Shown: piece by piece, positions 1 to 7,775 of the stretch | Layout: each line of letters starts with the position of its first letter | Position numbering within the stretch: the first letter of the stretch is position 1 | Origin: Psychroserpens jangbogonensis | GTDB lineage: Bacteria > Bacteroidota > Bacteroidia > Flavobacteriales > Flavobacteriaceae | Assembly: GCF_000797465.1 (NCBI RefSeq) | Contig: NZ_JSWG01000015.1 | Coordinates: forward strand, 186,001-250,000 | Length of the DNA stretch: 64,000 nucleotides | Direction: 5' to 3' | Program-made: the position numbers and the translations under genes | The notes under the pieces: generated by a model | What the model was told of the DNA's origin: nothing | What the model saw: the letters and a program-made list of their open reading frames with translations, nothing else | The model's database searches: none

Positions 1-784
1 TAAACGCTATTGGTCCAGCAAATGCAGTAATAGTACCTGCAAGTAAGCTAGTAGCCAATATGATGATTAATCGACTTTGCTTGATGTTTAATCCCAAGCT
101 TTTGGCATAATTTTCTCCTAATAAAAACGTATTTAATGCTTTTATCGATACTATGGTTAATACTATTCCGAAAACATAAATACAGAAAAAGATAAATAGT
201 TCATTCCATGAAAGGTTTCCTAAGCTGCCAAATCCCCAAAAAATGTATTGTTGTAATTGTTCTGCAGAACTAAAATAGGAGAGGACACTCACGACAGCTG
301 CTGTGATACTTCCAAACATTAAACCAATAATCAATATAGCCATAGTATCTCTAACTTTTGAAGACACTAATAACACAGCCAATAAAACAAGGAAACTACC
401 TAAACTAGCAGCAATCACAATACTCCATTTTGAAATCAAAAGAGTTGCAAATACACCTCCAAATAAACCAGAACCTAAAATAACTAAAGCTACACCAAGA
501 CTTGCACCAGAACTAATTCCTAAAACAAATGGTCCAGCCAATGGATTCCTAAAAAGTGTTTGCATCAGAAGTCCTGAAATACCTAATCCAGAACCTACCA
601 AAATTGCTGTTATTGCTTTTGGTAATCTGTAATTTTGTATAATGTAGTTATCAGAAATTCCAAGAAGACTGCTAAAAACTTCTTTAGTTGGTACACTTAC
701 AGAACCTAAACTGATGTTCGCTAAAAAGCACAATAATAGTAATATTGATAAAAAAATAAACGTATATGTATATTTCGTATTCAA
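1..784 (-). CDS. FecCD/BtuC-type ABC transporter permease (partial, C-terminus beyond window)
   Basis: Membrane permease of a metal-chelate ABC importer, most likely for vitamin B12 given the riboswitch and BtuB-like receptor next door. Translating the minus strand gives about 261 residues with many hydrophobic helices and FecCD hallmarks: a RNPLAGPFVLGISSGASLG stretch near residues 85-103, LLGENYAKSLG, and TAFAGPIAF just before the window edge. The only plausible start is a TTG at 784 directly after the TAG of the upstream binding protein, so the two genes are translationally coupled; no ATG lies nearby. An ATPase gene probably follows outside the window. The family is clear; the B12 substrate is inferred from context, and heme or siderophore remain possible. 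Confidence 0.88.
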   Translation of the reverse strand, partial: MNTKYTYTFIFLSILLLLCFLANISLGSVSVPTKEVFSSLLGISDNYIIQNYRLPKAITAILVGSGLGISGLLMQTLFRNPLAGPFVLGISSGASLGVALVILGSGLFGGVFATLLISKWSIVIAASLGSFLVLLAVLLVSSKVRDTMAILIIGLMFGSITAAVVSVLSYFSSAEQLQQYIFWGFGSLGNLSWNELFIFFCIYVFGIVLTIVSIKALNTFLLGENYAKSLGLNIKQSRLIIILATSLLAGTITAFAGPIAF

Positions 785-1939
785 CTAGTTAAGAGGTTTG
801 AAAAACGTTGGTTTGTAGTCAGCTAATAATTCTGGATGACATATTTTAATCATATCCTTCAATACTAAATCTGGTCTTGAAGTACCAAGTTCATAGTATA
901 AAACACCTCCAGTTTCACCTGTTGTATTAGAAAAGGTGTAAATTGTTTTATTCTGAAAGGCATCAAATTCTTTATAATGACTACTTGATTTTTCCAAAGC
1001 TTCATAGCTAGAGTAATATGACGGACTTAACCATAACTCCGCATTTTTTCCTTTTTCAAAAACAGCCTCAAAACTCAATGCAATACTTCCGGATTCTTTT
1101 GTTTCACTCCATAAATAATTGGTATTAGCATCCTTTAAAAATTGTGCTTCAGGACTTGTTCCATTTGGTAAATACCAGATGTCTTTGTGCATCGCTCCAC
1201 ACAATATTGTAGGTTTTGTTTTAGCTTCGGAAGCTATTTTTTTAGCGTCATTATAATCCGTTTCAATTTGGGTGAAGATAGCTTCGGCTTCTTTCTCTTT
1301 GTTGTATAGTGCACCAAAAAACTTAATCCATTCGGCTTTTGCTAAAGGTGATTTTTCTACCCAATCGCCATTATAGATTACAGGAATACCTGCTTTTTCT
1401 ATAACTTTCATGCTTTTATTTGTGCCATCAATTCCAAAAGCTACAACTACATCTGGATGTAATTCTAATAAAACTTCTGTGTTAATCCCTTCGTTTTTAC
1501 CAAGTTCTCTAATTTGTCCATTGTCAATTCGTACTCTAGTTTTTTCCGAAGAAATATAATCAGTTCCAGGAAAACCAACTAAAGTTTGCTCAACACCTAA
1601 AAGTTCAAGTGCAGGAATGTGAGTTGTTGATGTGACCACTATATTTTGAACTGGAGTAGTTATTAATCCATCAAACTCATCTTTATTTAAAGTTAATTTA
1701 GGAACATTTGCCTTTGGTATTAATGCATAATTGTAACTCTTTTCAGCTTTAGGCCAAGGATTAGAGATGTTTAAAATGGTATGAGTCTTATGTTTTGCAA
1801 TTTTAAACCCTTCAGCATAGCTGTTGTTTTGCTCTTCTAGAGTAGAAGTACTAGTTTGGTTAACACTTTTTTCCTCCTTGCAACCTATTAAAACAAATAG
1901 GCTAAGAAAAATAATCAATAGAATCTTTTTATGTAACAT
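785..1939 (-). CDS. Substrate-binding lipoprotein of B12/metal-chelate ABC transporter (BtuF-like)
   Basis: Periplasmic binding protein that would deliver cobalamin or another chelate to the permease encoded immediately downstream. The 384-residue product starts with a lipoprotein signal (MLHKKILLIIFLSLFVLIGC, lipobox Cys at residue 20) followed by an Asn/Glu/Ser-rich linker. The body has class III binding-protein (TroA/FepB-like) features: PVQNIVVTSTTHIPALELLG, then LLELHPDVVVAFG. It is longer than E. coli BtuF, as is common in Flavobacteria. It is first in a minus-strand operon with the permease and diverges from the riboswitch-controlled receptor at 2403. Substrate assignment is by context. 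Confidence 0.85.
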   Translation of the reverse strand: MLHKKILLIIFLSLFVLIGCKEEKSVNQTSTSTLEEQNNSYAEGFKIAKHKTHTILNISNPWPKAEKSYNYALIPKANVPKLTLNKDEFDGLITTPVQNIVVTSTTHIPALELLGVEQTLVGFPGTDYISSEKTRVRIDNGQIRELGKNEGINTEVLLELHPDVVVAFGIDGTNKSMKVIEKAGIPVIYNGDWVEKSPLAKAEWIKFFGALYNKEKEAEAIFTQIETDYNDAKKIASEAKTKPTILCGAMHKDIWYLPNGTSPEAQFLKDANTNYLWSETKESGSIALSFEAVFEKGKNAELWLSPSYYSSYEALEKSSSHYKEFDAFQNKTIYTFSNTTGETGGVLYYELGTSRPDLVLKDMIKICHPELLADYKPTFFKPLN

Positions 1940-1968
1940 TTGTAACTGTTAGAATGAGATACAATCTC

Positions 1969-1976
1969 TAAATTTG
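1969..1976 (+). promoter_or_regulatory. Putative -7 promoter element (TAAATTTG)
   Basis: Exact match to the Bacteroidota -7 consensus TAnnTTTG, 15 bases before the ATG of the 35-residue membrane peptide. No good -33 TTTG is visible at the usual 19-base spacing, so only half the promoter is supported. Confidence 0.45.
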
Positions 1977-1991
1977 ATTAAAATTACTGTT

Positions 1992-2099
1992 ATGCACGAT
2001 AATTCAAATTTAACAATATATATAGCAGGAGGAATAATATTACTTCATTTTTTAATAGGTTTTATTTATCTGATCTATAAGATGAATAAGAAAAAGTAA
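1992..2099 (+). CDS. Small single-pass membrane peptide (35 aa) in the B12 locus
   Basis: An open frame of 35 residues with ATG start and TAA stop: a short polar N-terminus (MHDNSNLT), one hydrophobic segment (about residues 8-29), and a basic tail ending in MNKKK, the topology of an N-out single-pass membrane peptide. A TAAATTTG box stands just upstream. It lies between the divergent binding-protein gene and the cobalamin riboswitch, ending about 45 bases before the aptamer. I do not recognise the family. It could be an accessory subunit of the uptake system or unrelated; no function is claimed. It could also be chance, but composition, promoter and position argue for a real gene. Confidence 0.55.
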   Translation: MHDNSNLTIYIAGGIILLHFLIGFIYLIYKMNKKK

Positions 2100-2139
2100 G
2101 ATTATTTAGTTTGCATTAAAAAATCCATTTACTTTTGCA

Positions 2140-2322
2140 TCGAATTTAGGTTTCATTCGGTTTACCGAATGGATTAAAAGGGAATCTGGTGAGAAATAAT
2201 TTTTTCTAGTCCAGAACTGTTCCCGCAACTGTAAGCTATCAAGCTTGTTATTACCTTCATAGTCACTGGAAATTATTTCTGGGAAGACCAATAGCAAGAC
2301 GCAAGTCAGGAGACCTGCCAAA
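2140..2322 (+). promoter_or_regulatory. Cobalamin (AdoCbl) riboswitch
   Basis: Upstream of the BtuB-like gene, the stretch contains the conserved cobalamin aptamer elements in order: TTAAAAGGGAATCTGGTGAG, the CCCGCAACTGTAAGC core, AGTCACTGG, GGGAAGACC, and a B12 box AGTCAGGAGACCTGCC at 2304-2319. In this family cobalamin binding lowers expression of uptake genes. About 80 bases separate the B12 box from the ATG at 2403. I see no strong intrinsic terminator there, so translational control is likelier, but this is inference. Confidence 0.95.
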
Positions 2323-2402
2323 TTCAAACAAATAAGTCAAACTTTCGGGATAAAAGTTTTGGTATGAAAATTCATGCTATTCCGAGTAATTATTAAATTA
2401 CA

Positions 2403-4334
2403 ATGAACACAAAAACAATGGTTTTTGGTATGCTAACAATTGGTATATCAACATTAGGCTTTGCGCAACAGCAAGTCGATTCGTTAAAAGTTGAACAATT
2501 AGATGAGGTTGTAGTTACAGATTCTAAATTCAAATTAAAACGAGAAAATTCTGGTAAGGTTATTACCAAAATAACACAAAAAGATCTTGAAAATTTTCAA
2601 GGAAAATCAGTAGCAGAGATCATCAACAATACTGCAGGTATTGAAATTAATGGTTCTCGAAGTAATGCAGGACAAAATTTAAATTACTTTGTTCGTGGTG
2701 GACGAAATCGTCAGGTTCTTATTTTAATTGATGGAATTGCTGTAACAGATGCCTCTCAAATTGCTAATGATTATGATTTACGTCTACTCAATGCGGATCA
2801 AGTTGAAAGTATTGAAATTTTAAAAGGCGCTTCAAGTACACTTTATGGAACTGGAGCAGCATCAGCTGTTATTAATATTAAACTTAAGAAAGCTACAAAA
2901 GATGCCGTTGCTGTTAATTTGAGAAGCACGCTTGGTACTAATCAGTCACAGGATGACAATGATTATGGAATTGAGAATGTTTTAAATAGCGTATCTGTAA
3001 ATGGCTCTCTAGACAAGTTTACATATTTGGCTAGTTTTAGTCATCAATATACAGATGGTTTGTCTGCTGTGTCAGTTGGTGAAGATGCAGATGCATTTAA
3101 TACACACAATGGTTATTTAAAGTTAGGTTACCAGTTTTCAGATAGTTTTAAACTGAATACCTATACTAGTTTTGATAAGATTAAAGCAGAATTTGATGAT
3201 GGTTTTAATTTTGCAGATGCAGATAACTTATCTACAACAAGTCAATACAGAATTGGAGTCTCTCCTGAATTTAGCTACAAAAAAGGAAGTATAACGATGA
3301 ATGCTGCCTATAATAATATAGAACGTGATATTCAATCGAGTTTTCCAACCCAGTTCAAATCAGAAAGTTTTGTAGGTGATATTTATAACCGATACAATTT
3401 TAGTGATAAATTCTATACTGTTTTAGGTGTAAATGCACAGCAAAATGAGATTGAAAGCTTTTCGATTCCTTTTGGAGGAACAGATTTTGCACAGGATATT
3501 AATTCTGATGATGCTACATTTATAATTGTTGATCCTTATGCAAATGTGGTTTATGTATCAGACTTTGGATTAAATATAAATGCAGGTTTACGTTTAAACA
3601 ATCATAGTGAATATGGTAATCATTTGGTGTATAGTTTAAATCCATCATTTAAGAAAGATCTTAGTTTTGGTTATATAAAAGGTTTGGCTAGTTATAGTAC
3701 AGCTTTTATAGCGCCTTCATTATATCAATTGTTTGAGCCTACCTATGGAAATATCGATTTAAAGCCTGAGGAGAATAGAACGATTGAGGTTGGAGCTGAA
3801 GTAAACATAAAAGATAAAGCGACAATTAGCGTGGTTTATTTTAATCGCTTTGAAGAGAATTTTGTTGATTTTGTTGATCTAGGAAATTTTGTGTTTCAAT
3901 ATGCAAATACAGATGAAGACTTTACAGCTAGCGGAATTGAGCTTGTTGCGGATGTGATTTTAACAAAAAAATTAAAGTTTTTAGTTAACGGAACTTATAC
4001 AAAGGTAGAAGATGAATTAAACCTTAGAATCCCAGAGATTAAGGTGAATGCAGCGTTTAATTATCAATTGGACGATAAAACATTCATGAGTTTAAACTAT
4101 CAGTATAATGACGATCGTGACGATGCCTTTTTTAATAGCGCAACGTTTGTAAGTGAAACCGTTAATCTGAAATCATTCAGTTTAGTTGATTTTTACATCA
4201 GTCATAAAGTAGTTAATAATCGTATGACGGTTTTTGCGAATATCAATAATATTTTAAATGAAGAATATGAAGAGTTGTTTGGTTATACAACCAAAGGACG
4301 AAATATCAATTTAGGATTTACATTGAGTTTATAA
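2403..4334 (+). CDS. btuB: TonB-dependent vitamin B12 receptor (BtuB-like)
   Basis: Outer-membrane beta-barrel that imports cobalamin using TonB energy. The 643-residue product has a signal peptide (cleavage near residue 21, GFAQQ), a TonB-box-like LDEVVVT at about 33-39, a plug domain (about 45-165) with YFVRGGRNRQVLILIDGIAV and VESIEILKGASSTLYGTGAA, then an Asp/Asn-rich barrel ending in RNINLGFTLSL. Length is close to E. coli BtuB and much shorter than SusC-type receptors. The cobalamin riboswitch directly upstream makes the B12 assignment strong. A terminator follows 4 bases after the stop. Confidence 0.93.
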   Translation: MNTKTMVFGMLTIGISTLGFAQQQVDSLKVEQLDEVVVTDSKFKLKRENSGKVITKITQKDLENFQGKSVAEIINNTAGIEINGSRSNAGQNLNYFVRGGRNRQVLILIDGIAVTDASQIANDYDLRLLNADQVESIEILKGASSTLYGTGAASAVINIKLKKATKDAVAVNLRSTLGTNQSQDDNDYGIENVLNSVSVNGSLDKFTYLASFSHQYTDGLSAVSVGEDADAFNTHNGYLKLGYQFSDSFKLNTYTSFDKIKAEFDDGFNFADADNLSTTSQYRIGVSPEFSYKKGSITMNAAYNNIERDIQSSFPTQFKSESFVGDIYNRYNFSDKFYTVLGVNAQQNEIESFSIPFGGTDFAQDINSDDATFIIVDPYANVVYVSDFGLNINAGLRLNNHSEYGNHLVYSLNPSFKKDLSFGYIKGLASYSTAFIAPSLYQLFEPTYGNIDLKPEENRTIEVGAEVNIKDKATISVVYFNRFEENFVDFVDLGNFVFQYANTDEDFTASGIELVADVILTKKLKFLVNGTYTKVEDELNLRIPEIKVNAAFNYQLDDKTFMSLNYQYNDDRDDAFFNSATFVSETVNLKSFSLVDFYISHKVVNNRMTVFANINNILNEEYEELFGYTTKGRNINLGFTLSL

Positions 4335-4337
4335 AAT

Positions 4338-4368
4338 TAAAAAGCCACTTTTAAAGTGGCTTTTTTTT
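4338..4368. terminator. Bidirectional intrinsic terminator
   Basis: Perfect inverted repeat AAGCCACTTT / AAAGTGGCTT followed by eight T on the plus strand and preceded by an A-run, between the converging B12 receptor and S41 protease genes. It can serve both strands. Confidence 0.9.
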
Positions 4369-4372
4369 GAAG

Positions 4373-5815
4373 TTATTCAAATTGGACACGGTTTAAAAAA
4401 ACATCTTCAATGTCAATATACATTTGATCTTCAAAAGGTCTTAAGTTGATTTCTTTTTTAATTGCATTAAATTCAACTTGAACTTGTCCGTTACGACCTA
4501 ACGCTTGTATGTCTAAAATAGCTGCTGCCAATAAAGGCTCGTTGATATCACCAAGGACCCCATAATTGCGAGGCGTTTCATTTAAAGCAATATCTGGAGT
4601 TAAACCGGTTGCAGGTACGGCTTCATCATTAGCGTTAACTGAATTAGCTATTAATGGTTGCAATGCGTAGGTATGGTTTGGGTTAATGTCATTAGGACCA
4701 AAGCCAGATGAATCAAATAACGTTAAAGACGCTTGAGTTTTTCCTACAGTGTTATCTCCAATTTGAACCACATCTATATATTCATCTAAACTATTAATGA
4801 CTAATTCACTTGCAGATGCAGAAGCATCAGTCGTTAATACATAAATTTTGTTCAGATTTAAACTATTGATAGCATTACCATCAAAACTATTTACAAATTT
4901 AAAATCACTATTGTTTTGCTGTAAATCTTCATTGTAGATTAATTTCGAATATACTTGTCCGTTAAACTGACCAGTAACCATGCTTCCTAATATGGCTGCT
5001 GTATTTACAGAGCCACCAGGATTGTATCTAAGATCTAAAATCAAATGTTGCACATTACTAGCTAAAAGCTGACCGAAGGCCGAATTAAGTTGGTCTTCGA
5101 AATTACTATTAAACCCATTATAAACGATATAACCAACATTTTCACCATCAACATCTATTATGTCTACTTGATGTATTGGGTTTTCGGTATAAGACTGTTT
5201 GGTAAGACTAATGCTATTTGGTGTAGATTCAATAATGTCATCTTCAACTTGAGGTGTTCCATTATCATTATAGGTGGCAAAATTTAATGTGTACGAATTT
5301 TGATTAAGTAATTCACTTAGATTGTTTTCTGATAAAGGCACGCCATTTACAGCATCAAATATTTGTCCGCGTTGCAAACCTTGATTGTCCGCAGCACTGT
5401 TATTAAGAACAAGTCTAATAATACCAAAGACTTCAGTAGCACTGCCTGGTTTGAAATAGAAATCAAACTCTAACCCAGTTGATAGAGAGTTCCCTTGTTG
5501 ACTTTGAAGAAAATCAAGGTAATTTGGTATAATAAAACTAAAACGATCCACGACCTCTCTGTCAAATATTAAACTTTCAAAAATACTTTCAGGTGTAGAA
5601 AATTGGTTGAGGTAGGCTCTATAATCTCCGTCAGACGAAAAACGATCGTTAGCTAAGTCTGGAACTCCAACTTTATAAAGGTAGGAAGCATTCATTGCTT
5701 TCCAGACAAAGTCATTAATCTCGCTGGCAGCTATGGAATTATCATCATTGTCTTCAAAGCAGTTGGTAAGTGTAAGCGCTACTAAGAGTAGTAGGCATAG
5801 TTTTATAAGTCTCAT
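4373..5815 (-). CDS. S41 family (CtpA-like) peptidase, lipoprotein
   Basis: Predicted surface- or periplasm-anchored serine protease of the carboxyl-terminal-processing family. The 480-residue product begins with a lipoprotein signal (lipobox LTNC, Cys at 19). A PDZ-like region covers about 120-190 (VLNNSAADNQGLQRGQIFDA), and the catalytic domain follows, with LDLRYNPGGSV, then TDASASASELVIN near residues 328-340 holding the nucleophilic Ser, and VGKTQAS about 25 residues later with the general-base Lys. Catalytic residues look intact. It stands alone, convergent with the B12 receptor. Substrate is unknown; C-terminal S41 proteins of this size are common in Flavobacteria. Confidence 0.9.
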   Translation of the reverse strand: MRLIKLCLLLLVALTLTNCFEDNDDNSIAASEINDFVWKAMNASYLYKVGVPDLANDRFSSDGDYRAYLNQFSTPESIFESLIFDREVVDRFSFIIPNYLDFLQSQQGNSLSTGLEFDFYFKPGSATEVFGIIRLVLNNSAADNQGLQRGQIFDAVNGVPLSENNLSELLNQNSYTLNFATYNDNGTPQVEDDIIESTPNSISLTKQSYTENPIHQVDIIDVDGENVGYIVYNGFNSNFEDQLNSAFGQLLASNVQHLILDLRYNPGGSVNTAAILGSMVTGQFNGQVYSKLIYNEDLQQNNSDFKFVNSFDGNAINSLNLNKIYVLTTDASASASELVINSLDEYIDVVQIGDNTVGKTQASLTLFDSSGFGPNDINPNHTYALQPLIANSVNANDEAVPATGLTPDIALNETPRNYGVLGDINEPLLAAAILDIQALGRNGQVQVEFNAIKKEINLRPFEDQMYIDIEDVFLNRVQFE

Positions 5816-6024
5816 ATCTTTTTCTTTTTCAATCTTTATTGTAAACTAACTATACTATAGTCTACTAAACTATAAATTTACTTACATTATTGTAAATTAA
5901 AAAATTTAAGAGGGCTGTTCTTTTGTTTGAGCTTGAAAGCTTTGTGGGTATTGACTTTGTTAATATCTTGAGTGTAGGAAGTAAGGCTTAAAAATAGCAT
6001 CTTGAATTATTTTTTTTATTTGAT

Positions 6025-6053
6025 TGTAACAAAACAAATACATGTTCGTCGTA
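6025..6053 (+). promoter_or_regulatory. Putative ECF-sigma promoter (autoregulation)
   Basis: GTAAC at 6026-6030, a 16-base spacer, and CGTC at 6047-6050 match the general layout of ECF promoters (AAC-type -35 and CGTC-type -10, 16-17 bases apart). It sits about 50 bases before the start codon of the ECF sigma gene, and no TAnnTTTG box is near, so self-activation is the simplest reading. Confidence 0.6.
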
Positions 6054-6100
6054 ATAATAAGAAGCAGAATAATCACCTGCTTTGAACTAACAACCAAACA

Positions 6101-6610
6101 ATGACACAGACTGATTTTGTAAAATTAGTAATGCCTTTTAAGGATAAAGTCTTTCGATTAGCAAAAAGACTTCTGGTTTCTAATGAAGAAGCAGAAGATG
6201 CAACGCAAGAGATTTTAATGAAACTGTGGCGGAATAAACAGAAAATTAGCGACTACAAAAATGTTGAAGCGTTTTCGATGACAATGACAAAAAATTTTTG
6301 CTTAGATCGTTTAAAATCGAAACAAGCTCAGAATTTAAAGATAGTTCATAGTAATTACCAAGATCACAATACGTCTTTACAAAAAGAAGTAGAAAATAGA
6401 GATAGTGTTGATTGGGTTTCAAAAATAATTGAAGATTTACCAGAACAACAAAAAATAATATTACAGCTCAGAGATATTGAAGAATATGATTTTGACGAAA
6501 TAGCCAAAGTGGTAGATATGAATCCCACAGCAATTAGAGTAGCATTATCAAGAGCGAGAAAAACAATAAGAGAAAAATTAACTAATACCCACAGTTATGG
6601 TGTTAAATAG
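6101..6610 (+). CDS. RNA polymerase ECF-subfamily sigma factor
   Basis: Alternative sigma factor directing RNA polymerase to envelope- or stress-type promoters. The 169-residue product has region 2 (about 5-75: DKVFRLAKRLLVSNEEAEDATQEILMKLW motif in two parts, then ITMTKNFC-like region 2.4) and region 4 (about 110-165: LPEQQKIILQLRDIEEYDFDEIA followed by an RVALSRARKTIREKL recognition helix). It is first in a four-gene operon; its 3' end overlaps the anti-sigma gene by 14 bases, which implies translational coupling. An ECF-type promoter lies upstream. The signal sensed is not evident. Confidence 0.92.
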   Translation: MTQTDFVKLVMPFKDKVFRLAKRLLVSNEEAEDATQEILMKLWRNKQKISDYKNVEAFSMTMTKNFCLDRLKSKQAQNLKIVHSNYQDHNTSLQKEVENRDSVDWVSKIIEDLPEQQKIILQLRDIEEYDFDEIAKVVDMNPTAIRVALSRARKTIREKLTNTHSYGVK

Positions 6611-7163
6611 CATAGAAAAACTATTAGAAAAGTATGACAACGGCGAAACATCGCTAAAGGAAGAGCAGAAGTTGAAAGACTACTTTGTACAAGACAATGT
6701 TGCTCCTCATTTAGAATCGTACAGAGTTATGTTTCAATATTTTAAGACAACAAAACAAGAACTATATACTAAAGACGTTCCATTAAAACCTAAGAAAAAC
6801 TTCGTATATCAATGGATTTCTGTCGCAGCAGTAGCAGTTCTAATGTTAGGAATTTTTATTCCGCAAATTGGTGGAGAACCAAAAACATTTGCTCAATATT
6901 CTGAAGAAGAGCAAGAAATGTATCTCGAAACCAAAGAAGCTCTGGCGATGCTATCTTCAAATTTTGATAAAGGAACCTCAAGTTTAAGTGCTTTAGGTAC
7001 TGTGTCAGAAAATTTTAACCAAGGCGTTTCAAGTTTTAATACGTTAGGCCTGGCATCAGAAAGTTTTAATGTAGGTGCCGAAAAAGCGAGTTATGTAAAT
7101 AAACTCGGAAAAACAACAAACAAATTTTTGAAGAACACAAAAAGAAAACAAGTAATCAATTAA
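6597..7163 (+). CDS. Membrane-anchored anti-sigma factor-like protein with three C-terminal repeats
   Basis: Likely partner that holds the upstream ECF sigma factor inactive. The 188-residue product has an N-terminal cytosolic part (1-68, KLLEKYDNGETSLKEEQKL, resembling Bacteroidota anti-sigma N-termini), one membrane helix (about 70-90) and a periplasmic tail. The tail carries three degenerate repeats of about 17 residues at 120-136, 137-153 and 154-172, each with a (S/N)xxFxxG core (SSNFDKGTSSLSALG, SENFNQGVSSFNTLG, SESFNVGAEKASYV). The repeats are my reading of the sequence; no named domain comes to mind. The anti-sigma role is inferred from operon position and topology. Confidence 0.78.
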   Translation: MVLNSIEKLLEKYDNGETSLKEEQKLKDYFVQDNVAPHLESYRVMFQYFKTTKQELYTKDVPLKPKKNFVYQWISVAAVAVLMLGIFIPQIGGEPKTFAQYSEEEQEMYLETKEALAMLSSNFDKGTSSLSALGTVSENFNQGVSSFNTLGLASESFNVGAEKASYVNKLGKTTNKFLKNTKRKQVIN

Positions 7164-7183
7164 AAAAACAAGTAATCAATTAA
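7145..7183 (+). repeat. Tandem 18-mer duplication across the anti-sigma stop codon
   Basis: AAACAAGTAATCAATTAA occurs at 7145-7162 and again at 7166-7183, followed by a partial third AAACAAGTAA. The first copy encodes the last residues and stop of the anti-sigma gene; the second lies in the gap before the DUF4252 gene, so the duplication did not alter the protein but lengthened the spacer. Confidence 0.85.
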
Positions 7184-7195
7184 AAACAAGTAAAC

Positions 7196-7768
7196 ATGAA
7201 AAATTTAATAGTAATAGTAGCAATATTGGTATCGTCATTCGTGGCAAACGCACAAAGTGTATTTGATAAGTTTGAAGATCAAGAAGATGTAACATCTGTA
7301 ATCGTAAACCAGAAAATGTTTAAAATGTTAGCAACAATGGGAATTGATGCTGATGATCCAGAAATGCAAGGCTATATTGATATGGCTAAAAATATCACAA
7401 GCTTTAAAGTATTTACAACAGGTGATGAGAAAATTTCATCAGATATGAATGCAACAGTAGCTAAGTATTTGAAAAACTCTAAAATGGAAGAGCTGATGCG
7501 TGTAAAAGATGGTGATCAAACCGTAAACTTTTATGTAAGAGAAGGTAAAGATGAAAACCATGTTAAAGAACTTTTAATGTTCGTTAATGGTATCAAGGAA
7601 ATGACGCAAGGTCAAGACATCACTATCAATGGAAAGAAAAGAGAAATAGAAACAGTTTTATTGACTTTAACAGGAGATATTGATTTAAGACAAATCTCTA
7701 AATTGACAAGTCAAATGAATATGCCAGGAGGCGACCAGTTGAAAAAAGCTGGAAAAGATAAAAACTAA
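7196..7768 (+). CDS. DUF4252 domain-containing secreted protein
   Basis: Function unknown; DUF4252 proteins are typically encoded in Bacteroidota next to ECF sigma/anti-sigma pairs, as here. The 190-residue product has a cleavable signal peptide (MKNLIVIVAILVSSFVANA, cleavage before QS) and no lipobox Cys. The body has the family look: VTSVIVNQKMFKMLA near the N-terminus, MAKNITSFKVFTT, then MRVKDGDQTVNFYVREG and VNGIKEM, and a C-terminal LTGDIDLRQISKLT. It is likely periplasmic and co-transcribed with the sigma operon. It may be the stress-responsive output or a sensor for the anti-sigma factor; that is inference. Confidence 0.87.
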   Translation: MKNLIVIVAILVSSFVANAQSVFDKFEDQEDVTSVIVNQKMFKMLATMGIDADDPEMQGYIDMAKNITSFKVFTTGDEKISSDMNATVAKYLKNSKMEELMRVKDGDQTVNFYVREGKDENHVKELLMFVNGIKEMTQGQDITINGKKREIETVLLTLTGDIDLRQISKLTSQMNMPGGDQLKKAGKDKN

Positions 7769-7775
7769 TAACACA

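Noticed and set aside
303-632. Open frame of 109 codons on the plus strand
   Set aside because: It is antisense to the FecCD-type permease, which has clear family motifs across the whole segment.
2106-2327. Minus-strand open frame of 73 codons
   Set aside because: It runs through the cobalamin riboswitch; the RNA motif explains the conservation and the peptide has no family character.
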